This document shows, in pieces, positions 45,438 through 53,247 of a DNA stretch of 64,000 nt. The notes under the pieces are model-generated. The model was not told where the DNA came from. It was given only the letters and a program-made list of their open reading frames with translations, and searched no databases. A program made the position numbers and the translations under genes. Origin of the DNA: Metallosphaera hakonensis JCM 8857 = DSM 7519 (lineage in GTDB: Archaea; Thermoproteota; Thermoprotei_A; Sulfolobales; Sulfolobaceae); assembly GCF_003201675.2 (NCBI RefSeq), contig NZ_CP029287.2, positions 1,550,001 to 1,614,000 of the forward strand, written 5' to 3'. The stretch's first letter is position 1, and the number at the start of each line of letters is the position of its first letter.

Positions 45438-46931
45438 TTATATGACCTGAGCAGTTTTAATCTTATTCACAAGTATTTCCATCTCCTTGGGTATCTCTAT
45501 GGAGTCTATTCTTGAGATTATGTCGCCTATCGAGGATCTCATTGTACTATAATCTAGGCCACGTCTCTTGAGGACATTAACCAACCACCTAGCGTTATCT
45601 TCCCTTGAGAGATCCTTCATTTCCTTATCATCTGGGTAAATACCCATTCTTTTCAGGGCCTCCAGCATTCCGCTTTTGCTATAGAACGACTCTACTTCAC
45701 GATTTAAGGGAAGACATAAATCTCTCAGTTCAGAGTCTATTTTATCGCAAAGACCTAAAAAGAGCATTTCCAATTTTAACAAGTTTCTAAGCTTCAGCCA
45801 GGTCTGCAACTCCAATTCATTTCTCACCGTGTATATCACAATTCCATTATACTCCGGGTTTACATTTAATTTTTTCAACCAGTTCAAAATTACGTTGGGC
45901 TCCGCTAAGTCGCTGGAAATTATTATTGTCTTATTAAACATTAGGTCGCTTATATTCACGTTGAGTATTGAGAACGCTGATTTAACGTCCTCGTTGGGTT
46001 GAAAGTTAATGGCTTTAGACGCTGTCTGTCCTCTCCTTAAAACTATGAAGTTATCCACCTCAGAGGATACAATAAATGGTGAGTGAGTGGTCATAAAGAC
46101 CTGTAAAATATCGCTCTCTGTCCACGACTTCAACAACCTCGCCATTTTGTGTTGCATAATAGGATGCATGTTCACTTCTGGTTCCTCGATAAGGAGAATT
46201 TTATTTCCGCTTAGCCATATGACGAATAGGATCAGGATTATCCTTTGAAAACCGCTGGCCGCTAGATCAATATATATGGGAAGATTGTAAACGTTGAGGA
46301 CTAGCTTCTTTGAGTCCCAAATTTCTATTCCTTTCACTTCGGGTATTGTATTACTAACTAAGTTCGCAAAATCGTACCAATATTTCCTCAGATTTATGGG
46401 AGACCTGTTAAGTCCAACGATTCTATTCAAAACATCATCGAAGTAGCTCTGATCGAATATTGGGACATATTCAACTTGGCCAGCTGCGTAGTCTAATAGT
46501 TTCCTGGATTGGTCAATTTCATCCTTTGAGGGAACAGATCCGTTAACCCTAATTAAATCCAAGTCCCATTCAAGGTATCCGTTGATGTATCTTAACTTAT
46601 TTATAATATCAATATTCATATTCATACTTTTTCCGATAACTTTCTCAACTTCTTTCTCACTGAACTGAAGTCTACCACCCAATAAGATAGGTCTACTGGT
46701 ATCATATCCGTTCCACATAAGGAGGTATTCTTGATTTTTATCTTCTATAGATCTCTTCTCTAATCCGGCAGAGAGGTTCTTTATGTACAGGTAGATAGCT
46801 GTGAGTAAATTGGTCTTTCCATACCCATTGAAACCCACTATTACGTTGAAACCACCAATATCTCGGAGATCTACTGACTCAAGACTCCTGAAATTATTAG
46901 TGTAGAACTCGGCCAGCCTCAATAGTATCAC
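45438..46931 (-). CDS. OLD/RecF-like AAA ATPase
   Basis: 497 aa. Walker A VGFNGYGKTNLL near residue 33, signature-like AASGFQRIIL near 222 and Walker B ILLIEEPEVNMHP near 245 form an ABC/RecF-type ATPase, followed by a switch His (MTTHSPFIVSS). The C-terminal third (KTIIISSDLAEPNVILNWLK, then LGLCDKIDSE) sits where OLD proteins carry Toprim. The DxxD-like remnant is present, but the canonical acidic EG motif is replaced. It may act in DNA repair or defence; no partner such as a UvrD helicase (Gabija) is adjacent. Confidence 0.72.
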   Translation of the reverse strand: MILLRLAEFYTNNFRSLESVDLRDIGGFNVIVGFNGYGKTNLLTAIYLYIKNLSAGLEKRSIEDKNQEYLLMWNGYDTSRPILLGGRLQFSEKEVEKVIGKSMNMNIDIINKLRYINGYLEWDLDLIRVNGSVPSKDEIDQSRKLLDYAAGQVEYVPIFDQSYFDDVLNRIVGLNRSPINLRKYWYDFANLVSNTIPEVKGIEIWDSKKLVLNVYNLPIYIDLAASGFQRIILILFVIWLSGNKILLIEEPEVNMHPIMQHKMARLLKSWTESDILQVFMTTHSPFIVSSEVDNFIVLRRGQTASKAINFQPNEDVKSAFSILNVNISDLMFNKTIIISSDLAEPNVILNWLKKLNVNPEYNGIVIYTVRNELELQTWLKLRNLLKLEMLFLGLCDKIDSELRDLCLPLNREVESFYSKSGMLEALKRMGIYPDDKEMKDLSREDNARWLVNVLKRRGLDYSTMRSSIGDIISRIDSIEIPKEMEILVNKIKTAQVI

Positions 46932-47030
46932 TTATCAGTATTACTGAATGAGTTGATATAACCATTGGGCTCTTTAAGGACGGAACTTCTATAGCTAGAG
47001 AAAAAACATAGTATTATTAGCCATATGGCT

Positions 47031-47816
47031 TTAAAGGGTTGATCTAATCAGTCCACCATCGACTGGTATTAAAGCTCCTGTGACGTATGTAGATAGAGAT
47101 GAACTGAGGAATAGTATAACGTTGGCAACCTCTTCTGGTAGACCTATTCTACCCAACGGGACCTCCCTCACAATATCTGATAGGACCTGTTCCTCTGTCT
47201 TCCCTTCTCTTCTTGCTCTGTCTTTAGATAGTTGGTTTACCCTTTCCGTTAGAGTCCAGCCCGGCATAACACCATTCACTAGAATTCCTTTAGGACCTAG
47301 TTCTCTGGACGCTGTCCTAATTAGTCCCGCTAAGGACAATCTCACCACATTCGAGAGATCGAGATTGTCTATGGGTTGTTTTAACGTCATTGAAGTTGAG
47401 AGGATTATCCTCCCTCCAGACTTCATGTACTTAGAGGACTCCCTAACAGCTATTACAGCGCTCATGAGAAGTAGGTGGAACCCTTGGTGCCAATCGTCAT
47501 TTGTTAATTCGAGCAAATTCCCTGGTTTAGGACTCCCAGTGACATAAACCGTTACGTCAAGACCGCCCATCATATTGTGGGCCTCTTTGACCAGATTTTC
47601 AACGTCTCTTGAATTAGTGAGGTCCGCTGGAACCATGTAAACTTGGCCCAAACTATGCAGCTTGTTATATGCTGAAGCTAGAGATTCCTGATTGCGAGAT
47701 GATATGGTGACAATTGCGCCTTCCTCAAGGAATCTCTTCGCTGTAGCAAATCCTATTCCTTTACTTGATGCTGTTACCAGAACCCTCTTTCCTTTTATCC
47801 CAAGGTCCATTTCCAT
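47031..47816 (-). CDS. Atypical short-chain dehydrogenase/reductase
   Basis: 261 aa. The cofactor loop VTASSKGIGFATAKRF is intact, and NGVMPGWTLTERVN and the C-terminal VTGALIPVDGG are standard. At the catalytic site the family YxxxK is replaced: the aligned stretch LDLSNVVRLSLAGL has Ser at the Tyr position and Arg at the Lys position. A subset of SDRs share this LSNxxR form. Activity is therefore uncertain. The start overlaps the upstream UDG gene by 56 nt; an ATG two codons in (47810) is an alternative. Confidence 0.75.
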   Translation of the reverse strand: MEMDLGIKGKRVLVTASSKGIGFATAKRFLEEGAIVTISSRNQESLASAYNKLHSLGQVYMVPADLTNSRDVENLVKEAHNMMGGLDVTVYVTGSPKPGNLLELTNDDWHQGFHLLLMSAVIAVRESSKYMKSGGRIILSTSMTLKQPIDNLDLSNVVRLSLAGLIRTASRELGPKGILVNGVMPGWTLTERVNQLSKDRARREGKTEEQVLSDIVREVPLGRIGLPEEVANVILFLSSSLSTYVTGALIPVDGGLIRSTL

Positions 47817-48426
47817 TCAAAAACATATCTATAGTTACGGAATTTGAGCCTGTCGGGCCCTTATTAAGGAGACGAGATAGCTCAAGAAAGTCCTTTTCCA
47901 TTTCCTTTCTTAGAGGAGGATTATAGAGAGCTGCTGCTGGATGATAGCTCGGGAAAACCAAAACTTTCCCGAAGGAGAAGTAAACATGAAAGGGGTTTCC
48001 GTGACAACGCGAAATAGGAATAGGGTCCCGTCCAGCCAGTACCTGGAAGTACTTTGTTGAATGTCTTCCCAAAGTAACAATTATCTTGGGCTTTATTGCT
48101 TCGATTTGTCTAATGAGATAAGGTGAGCATGCGTCTATCTCTTCATCTTTTGGGTCCCTATTTTCAGGGGGTCTACATTTAACTAAATTTGTAATATAAA
48201 CTGAGGTTCTATCTATTTTCAAGTAAGTTCTTATCAATTGAGTGAGTAATTGACCTGCGGAACCAACGAACGGTCTACCAGTTTCATCTTCTTTGGCACC
48301 AGGTGCCTCTCCAACAAAAACAATCTCACTTCTAAAGTTCCCCTCCCCTGGAACAGCCTTTATCCTAGTCAGCGATAGATTGCACTTTTTGCAACTTAGT
48401 ATAGCGTTGTTAATGTCCTCCAACAA
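47761..48426 (-). CDS. Family 4 uracil-DNA glycosylase
   Basis: 221 aa. CKKCNLSLTR near residue 13 supplies two Fe-S cysteines. FVGEAPGAKEDETGRPFVGSAGQLL near 37 carries the active-site GEAPG motif (here split for length), and YITNLVKCRPPENR near 78 has the third Cys. VFPSYHPAAAL near 172 is the C-terminal HP motif. The enzyme excises uracil from DNA and matters at high temperature, where cytosine deaminates quickly. The C-terminal 20 residues beyond the core overlap the SDR start. Confidence 0.92.
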   Translation of the reverse strand: MLEDINNAILSCKKCNLSLTRIKAVPGEGNFRSEIVFVGEAPGAKEDETGRPFVGSAGQLLTQLIRTYLKIDRTSVYITNLVKCRPPENRDPKDEEIDACSPYLIRQIEAIKPKIIVTLGRHSTKYFQVLAGRDPIPISRCHGNPFHVYFSFGKVLVFPSYHPAAALYNPPLRKEMEKDFLELSRLLNKGPTGSNSVTIDMFLNGNGPWDKRKEGSGNSIK

Positions 48427-49924
48427 CTTCGCTCTTCTCTCTCATGATGTTGCTGATCTTAATATCCTTAGCCATAAAGGTTATTCCAGTCATTATGAAG
48501 GCAAGGAATGTGGCAATCAGGTATATGAGACTAAATGCGTAATCTGACGGTAATAAAATGGGGTAATACACGGTAGATCCACCAATGGGAATCATTTCAA
48601 CAATACTACTCTGGAACGTCCCCATTATTGCTCCTGCCACAGATGGTCCTATGGTTCCCCCAACAAGTCTGAAGACTGTATTGATAGATGTAACTGTGCC
48701 CAGAACCTGTCTTTCCACCGAGAAAGTTAACATGTTGACTAACGATACGTTTAGAAGAGTTGCCCCTAACATAGCCATCGTAGCAAACAATATTACCATA
48801 TCTATGGACTGTGACCCACCTGACTCCACGAGGAATGAGAGAACCAGGTAAATGGGTATGAGGAGTGCTGACCCTAGGATCATCACTGTTCTGGGTCCCC
48901 TTGAAGAAATGGCCTTGCCTGCTAATGGTCCTGTCACTAGTTGAATTAAGGCAGTAGGCAAAAGGGCAATTCCAGTAGCCTGAATATCTAAGCTGAATCC
49001 AATGGGACTTGGCTCTTCAAATAGATATGTAAGGGTTTGGGATCCCATAAATACCGCAAACCCAGCTACTATGGCGGCCATATTTGCTACCAATACGTTC
49101 CTTCTTTTCAGGAGTTTCACCGAAATAAGAGGGAAAGCGGATATGCTTTCAAAGTATATAAAGAAAGCAAAGGTTGCACCTGAAAGCATAAGCGTGCCTA
49201 TGGTTAACGGAGAGTCCCATCCCCAAGTTGGCGCTTCGCTGAATCCCAGAATCAGTGATGCTAAGGATATGGACAGAATACTAGCCCCAATGAAGTCTAT
49301 CTTGGTGCCTGGGTTCCTAATCCTAGATTCCCTAATCTGAGTGGACGTAAGAATAGCCATCAAGGCCACAAAAGGTATGACGGTATGATAGGTATATTGC
49401 CATCCGAAATTCTGGGAGATGTAAGCGCCTATGGGAAGCGCTATGGCAGAACCCGCCCCGAACATCGCGCTAACTATTCCTTGAGCTGTGGGGACAAGTT
49501 TTGGGGGAAACTCCTCCCTAATTAAGCTAAAAGCCAATGGAAACATGGACAAGCCGAGTCCTTGAATAGCCCTAGCAAATATTAGGAAATCGAAACTTGG
49601 GGCGAACCCCGTGAGAGTAACTCCAACAGCATAGATCCAGATTATGATTGTCAGAATCCTTTTCTTACCATAAATATCTCCCAATTTTCCAGCAATTGGG
49701 TTCATAACTGAACCTGTTAGAAGATAAACCGTAAGCACCCAACTAACCTGAGCTGCATTTACGCTGAAATCGTCCTCTATCTTAACAAGAGAGGGAATCA
49801 ACATCCCCTCGGTATACATTACAACTATTGCAAGAGGTGCTAGTATACCCAATGCCTTGTATGCGTACTTTACATCAAAATCTTTCCTCTCTCCGTAACT
49901 GTCTTTGGGAACTTCCATGGTCAC
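48410..49924 (-). CDS. DHA2-type (14-helix) MFS multidrug exporter
   Basis: 504 aa, about 14 membrane helices. The loop motif GKLGDIYGKKR near 83 (MFS motif A) and LGLSMFPLAFSLIREEFPP near 128 (motif B region, with Arg) are present, and GAGSAIALPIGAYISQNFGWQYTY resembles the antiporter motif C region. EmrB/QacA relatives use proton force to export toxic compounds; the substrate is unknown. The stop overlaps udg by 17 nt. A candidate C/D sRNA lies 44 nt upstream of the start on the same strand. Confidence 0.85.
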   Translation of the reverse strand: MTMEVPKDSYGERKDFDVKYAYKALGILAPLAIVVMYTEGMLIPSLVKIEDDFSVNAAQVSWVLTVYLLTGSVMNPIAGKLGDIYGKKRILTIIIWIYAVGVTLTGFAPSFDFLIFARAIQGLGLSMFPLAFSLIREEFPPKLVPTAQGIVSAMFGAGSAIALPIGAYISQNFGWQYTYHTVIPFVALMAILTSTQIRESRIRNPGTKIDFIGASILSISLASLILGFSEAPTWGWDSPLTIGTLMLSGATFAFFIYFESISAFPLISVKLLKRRNVLVANMAAIVAGFAVFMGSQTLTYLFEEPSPIGFSLDIQATGIALLPTALIQLVTGPLAGKAISSRGPRTVMILGSALLIPIYLVLSFLVESGGSQSIDMVILFATMAMLGATLLNVSLVNMLTFSVERQVLGTVTSINTVFRLVGGTIGPSVAGAIMGTFQSSIVEMIPIGGSTVYYPILLPSDYAFSLIYLIATFLAFIMTGITFMAKDIKISNIMREKSEVVGGH

Positions 49925-49967
49925 CCAAATAATAAAATTCTATTTTTAAGCTTGTGTAATAAGGGGA

Positions 49968-50017
49968 TCAGATTATCGACCCTTACGTCATTGATCTGAT
50001 TATGTCGGCGTCATCAC
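49968..50017 (-). ncRNA. Candidate C/D box sRNA overlapping a stop codon
   Basis: A 50-nt segment with ordered boxes on the minus strand: C box GTGATGA (50011-50017), 12-nt guide CGCCGACATAAT, D'-like CAGA, 3-nt spacer, C'-like ATGACGT (5 of 7), 13-nt guide AAGGGTCGATAAT, and D box CTGA (49968-49971). Flanking GGGG (50022-50025) and CCCC (49963-49966) can form the terminal stem. The C box includes the TGA stop of the membrane gene at 50014. Box order and spacing equal those of archaeal 2'-O-methylation guides. Targets are unproven; the D' guide pairs over 8 nt with the conserved 23S segment AUGUCGGC. Confidence 0.62.
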
Positions 50018-50547
50018 TGTACCCCGCCCGGCTGTGGACTTTCATCTACCGGTTTCACCGACTCCAGTCCAGATAATGGGCGGGGTCTTCTCCACCTCTT
50101 AATCATTCTGTAAATATAAGCTATCAGGATTAATTGACCGAAGTCTATCTGAATGGCCGAAGCATTGTTGTACTTTATGAGGAAGACAAAGGGAAGGATT
50201 GTAATCTGCGGATGCCAGACCAGCCATATCACATAATAGTTGAGGTAGTTAAGGAAAATGAAAGCCAGGGCAGACGAATCTATTATCAAGTTTTTAAGTA
50301 GACCCCTTGAACCCCAGAATAAGATGCTGGATATAATAAAGATTAAGAGATTGATGAAGGCAATAAAGGATATTCCTACGGGTACACCTAGATTATAATA
50401 CACTCCATCGGAAGCGTAGACCTTAGGTTCATCAAGAGGGGCAACTCCAGCTAGGGGAAAAGTGAGAAGGATTAGGGCGATAGCTCCACCTATAGAATAT
50501 AGAATATAGGTCTTTGTGCTGACGTTATCCCAAGGAGCCGAGGTCAT
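50014..50547 (-). CDS. Four- or five-helix membrane protein, unknown
   Basis: 177 aa. Hydrophobic helices lie at about 13-32, 52-75, 85-104 and 110-148. A cytoplasmic tail rich in Pro/Arg ends the protein (RRPRPLSGLE...PQPGGVQ). I do not recognise the family. The TGA stop is part of the C box of the candidate sRNA downstream, so mRNA and sRNA may come from one transcript. It is divergent from the gene at 50625 over 77 nt. Confidence 0.62.
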   Translation of the reverse strand: MTSAPWDNVSTKTYILYSIGGAIALILLTFPLAGVAPLDEPKVYASDGVYYNLGVPVGISFIAFINLLIFIISSILFWGSRGLLKNLIIDSSALAFIFLNYLNYYVIWLVWHPQITILPFVFLIKYNNASAIQIDFGQLILIAYIYRMIKRWRRPRPLSGLESVKPVDESPQPGGVQ

Positions 50548-50624
50548 AATCTCACTTCATTTCAACTAGATCGATCCAAAATATTAAACAGGAGTTATTT
50601 ATCCTCTTTCCATATCTTGATCAT

Positions 50625-50936
50625 ATGTCAATCCCGAAAAGATTTTACCAGCTTCAGGACTTAATACTACTTAGAACCTCTCTAGAGAAAGTCAAACTTC
50701 ACGTTGACGAGAGAAAGGAGAGAACTGTTTATAAATGGATAAATCAGGAGCTTACCGAATTTCAACGTAAGTACGAAAAGATCGGGTGCAAAGAGCAGGG
50801 AGATGAATTGAGAGAAGCCATAAAGGAAGAACGTTGGGATCTTGTCAAGAAGAACGTGGATAGTTGTTTGAAATATCTGAAGGAAGAAATAGAAAAAATA
50901 TATAGAGAGATGGCTGATTCCAATGTTAATGTATAA
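50625..50936 (+). CDS. Charged helical protein, unknown
   Basis: 103 aa, almost entirely alpha-helical and highly charged (EKVKLHVDERKERTVY, ELREAIKEERWDLVKK, YLKEEIEKIYREM), with two or three helices likely forming a coiled coil. It has two cysteines (GCKEQ and DSCLK). No family recognised. Its last 11 nt overlap the convergent TauE-like gene. A TATA-like TTATTTATC lies about 25 nt upstream. Confidence 0.6.
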   Translation: MSIPKRFYQLQDLILLRTSLEKVKLHVDERKERTVYKWINQELTEFQRKYEKIGCKEQGDELREAIKEERWDLVKKNVDSCLKYLKEEIEKIYREMADSNVNV

Positions 50937-51792
50937 GGAGGAATATTCCCTTATAGTTTAGCACGATTATATAGATGGCAACTAAGATGATTATTACAGC
51001 AAATATTTTTCTGAGCATTCCTCTAGGCATTTTGCTACTAATCGAGGCACCAGCGTATCCTCCTACTACTCCACCTACTAAATATAGTAAACTGATAACT
51101 GGAAGCACGTATCCATAAATGGAATAAACTATGGCCGAAGTCATGCCGAAAGTTCCAACAGCTATTAGCGAAGTTCCAACAGCCTTTATCATGCAAAGCC
51201 CTGTACTGAATAGGAGGCCTGGAACAATTAAGAACCCACCTCCAATTCCGAAGAATCCTGAAGCGAAACCTACCAAGAGTCCACTGGGGATTATCTTGAC
51301 AAGCGATAGCCTCGCCAATCCCCCATCTGGAATTCCCTTAACCCTATCTGCAGATCTTTGTCTTAACATTAGTAGGGCAACTACGATCATCAATATGCCG
51401 AAGAAAAACAGAAGTGACTTACCAGGGGTTATATGACTAACATAACTTCCCAATGTAGCTCCTGCTACCCCTGGAATAGTGAACGATACGCCTTCCAATA
51501 GCTTTACATTTCCTCTCCTAAAATGCATGTAACTGTTAATGTAAGCGTTTAGACCTACTGCCAGTGCAGTTGTCCCGAGAGCCATGTGATCCACTGTATT
51601 AATATACTGACTGGCTAGTACGGTGGACGAAGTATACTGACTTGGCACGGTAGCTAGCCCCACAAAGTACAGAAGAAGAGGAACCGCAAGTATGGAACCG
51701 CCACCACCAATCAATCCTAAACTAAAACCCACAAGAAGACCAGCTATTATTGCCAGAATGTATTGCAGAGGGGAAAGTACTATTTCAATCAT
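50926..51792 (-). CDS. TauE/SafE-family anion exporter
   Basis: 288 aa from the ATG at 51792. The frame stays open to 51963, but the extra 57 residues overlap the DedA gene and are not membrane-like. Eight helices are arranged as two repeats, each starting with a glycine-rich GLIGGGGSILAVPLL (near 24) or GFFGIGGGFLIVPGLL (near 185) signature. Members move sulfite, sulfoacetate or other organosulfonates. The minus-strand TATA CTTTTTAAAG about 28 nt upstream supports this start. Sulfur export would suit a sulfur-oxidising lifestyle, but that is inference. Confidence 0.85.
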   Translation of the reverse strand: MIEIVLSPLQYILAIIAGLLVGFSLGLIGGGGSILAVPLLLYFVGLATVPSQYTSSTVLASQYINTVDHMALGTTALAVGLNAYINSYMHFRRGNVKLLEGVSFTIPGVAGATLGSYVSHITPGKSLLFFFGILMIVVALLMLRQRSADRVKGIPDGGLARLSLVKIIPSGLLVGFASGFFGIGGGFLIVPGLLFSTGLCMIKAVGTSLIAVGTFGMTSAIVYSIYGYVLPVISLLYLVGGVVGGYAGASISSKMPRGMLRKIFAVIIILVAIYIIVLNYKGIFLLIH

Positions 51793-51806
51793 AAACCTTA
51801 TTCTAG

Positions 51807-52379
51807 TTAAAACTTTAAAAAGTTTCCTTTGATCAAAACGTAGATCAAGATTACTATAGCTAAAACAATGGCAACTCCGTAGAGGTACTTTTCCATGAGT
51901 GATATAATTACTTCCCACGTACTCGAGAAATATATTCCAATATAAACCAATACTGAGTCCCAAATTAAGTGACCGAAGAAGGTTGCAACTATGAACAAGG
52001 GAAGTCTCATTCTTCCTAGCCCTGCAGGAAACGATATCAGCGCTCTAAAAACTGGAACGAATCTAAAGAAAAACACTGATTGTACCCCATATCTAGAGAA
52101 CCACTTGGAAAGAGATTCCAACCTATCAGGGGTTAACTTAAAGAACTTGCCGTATCTCTGTAGGAACGGAACGCCGAGCTTTAGTGCAATATAATAGTCA
52201 ATTACAGACCCTACCAGACTCCCAACAGTTCCCACAAATATGCCAGCATATGGATCAAGAAGACCCTTAGTAGAGTAAAAACCCACAAGGGGCATTATAA
52301 CTTCACTGGGAATCGGAAGAGACATTCCCTCAAGAATCATTAAAACGAAAATGTAAATGTATGATGGTGGTACATTCAT
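51807..52379 (-). CDS. DedA/SNARE-associated family membrane protein
   Basis: 190 aa starting at the ATG at 52379 in an ATGA overlap with the DtxR-like gene; the frame is open 24 nt further, but coupling favours this start. Motifs are SLPIPSEVIMPLVGF near 22, FFFRFVPVFRALISFPAGLGRM near 105 (the G-x-x-R...P DedA core), and GHLIWDSVLVYIG near 140. DedA proteins act in membrane lipid turnover or ion homeostasis. The pairing with a metal-dependent regulator hints at a metal or membrane-stress role. Confidence 0.84.
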   Translation of the reverse strand: MNVPPSYIYIFVLMILEGMSLPIPSEVIMPLVGFYSTKGLLDPYAGIFVGTVGSLVGSVIDYYIALKLGVPFLQRYGKFFKLTPDRLESLSKWFSRYGVQSVFFFRFVPVFRALISFPAGLGRMRLPLFIVATFFGHLIWDSVLVYIGIYFSSTWEVIISLMEKYLYGVAIVLAIVILIYVLIKGNFLKF

Positions 52380-52768
52380 GGGATTCCATTCCCATGGGGG
52401 CATTTATTAGGTTTTCCGAGATATTCATATAGTTTATCTATTATCTCATCAGGGACTTTTAGTTCAAATTCTTTTGAGTAACCACAAGCAATATCTGGAT
52501 CAATCCCGACCTTAACCAATAACGATTCTAGAACCCTGTGAGCCCTCAGTGCCTTAGTCAGACTCCTTTTCCCTTCATCAGTTAAGTAAATGTTATTATC
52601 TTCCTTAAAGATCAGGCCCTTTCTCTCTAGGTGTTTGATCTCTTCAAATGCGCTAGCTGGTGACACATCAATCTCTCTGGCGATTAGTGTGAGTTTACCT
52701 GGTTGGCCCTTATCGTTCATCTTCTTTATTGTACTAAGGTATTCTATTTCTCTTTCGCTAATATCCAT
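52376..52768 (-). CDS. DtxR/MntR-like metal-dependent repressor
   Basis: 130 aa from the ATG at 52768; a longer frame reaches 52816 but starts with a hydrophobic non-conserved run. The winged helix is SEREIEYLSTI...GKLTLIAREIDVSPASAFEEIKHLERKGLI with wing YLTDEG. The dimerisation part contains ALRAHRVLESLLV near 75 and CPHGNGIP at the end, typical of the metal-binding region (Cys, His, Glu ligands). It lacks an SH3-like domain. It probably controls its own operon with DedA in response to Mn2+ or Fe2+. Confidence 0.82.
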   Translation of the reverse strand: MDISEREIEYLSTIKKMNDKGQPGKLTLIAREIDVSPASAFEEIKHLERKGLIFKEDNNIYLTDEGKRSLTKALRAHRVLESLLVKVGIDPDIACGYSKEFELKVPDEIIDKLYEYLGKPNKCPHGNGIP

Positions 52769-53198
52769 CGCTATTATAGTGGTGTTGAAAAGTAAAAAGT
52801 CTTTATACACGAACATGGTTTATACATTCCTTTCTCTATGGGAATATCTCGGTCTATTCATGGCAAACGGAGAAGTATATCTCTAAGATAAGAGAGGACA
52901 TATATCTTAACAGGGAGCTAAAAGGCTGCTAAAGACCTAACTCGTGAGTTAGTATAAACTATACCTAAAACAAAAACATACGTTCACAACTACAGGAGAA
53001 ACAATATTTGGTTCTCATATTAAACCTTCCTTTACCTTTATCACGGTATGTGTCAATGATCGTGACTTTAATATTCTCCGAAAATATCAAGCAGATCGAT
53101 GTCAGAGCGGCCGCGTGCCCATCCGTAGCTTTGCACCATGGATAGTGTAGGGCTATGAAGCAGTAGACCATGTTGCCCATGGTATAATGGATCGCTAG
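52769..53198. other. Gene-poor spacer
   Basis: The first 40 bases hold the promoter for the DtxR-like gene (minus-strand TTTTTACTTTTC about 25 nt before the ATG). Around 53040-53067 TCACG and CGTGA form a short inverted repeat. A 71-codon minus-strand frame at 52965-53180 shows no credible protein features. The segment 53100-53190 is GC-richer (GCGGCCGCGTGCCC), which may reflect a relic. No tRNA cloverleaf, SRP or RNase P signature seen. Confidence 0.4.
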
Positions 53199-53247
53199 TC
53201 AGCCGGGAATAATCCGATCACTAATCTACCTACATCGATTTCATCAT
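53199..53247 (-). ncRNA. Candidate C/D box sRNA directly after the DapA-family gene
   Basis: A 49-nt minus-strand segment with C box ATGATGA (53241-53247), 12-nt guide AATCGATGTAGG, a D'-like TAGA, 3-nt spacer, C'-like GTGATCG (5 of 7), 12-nt guide GATTATTCCCGG, and D box CTGA (53199-53202). Flanking CTAG on both sides is self-complementary and could form the terminal stem. The 5' end begins immediately after the TAG stop of the aldolase gene. Same internal spacing as the candidate at 49968. The weak point is the D' box. Confidence 0.6.

Noticed and set aside
47080-47547. 155-codon plus-strand frame opposite the SDR
   Set aside because: Antisense shadow of a well-supported SDR gene, composition typical of reverse frames.
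51793-51963. Upstream extension of the TauE-like gene by 57 residues
   Set aside because: Extension overlaps DedA, is not membrane-like, and a good TATA sits before the internal ATG at 51792.
52965-53180. 71-codon minus-strand frame in the 52.8-53.2 kb spacer
   Set aside because: No promoter at a leaderless distance, unusual Cys/Tyr-rich composition and no domain; it could be a decayed transposase but nothing supports that.
53100-53198. tRNA-like or SRP/RNase P RNA
   Set aside because: No T-loop consensus, no cloverleaf and none of the conserved RNase P or SRP motifs found.
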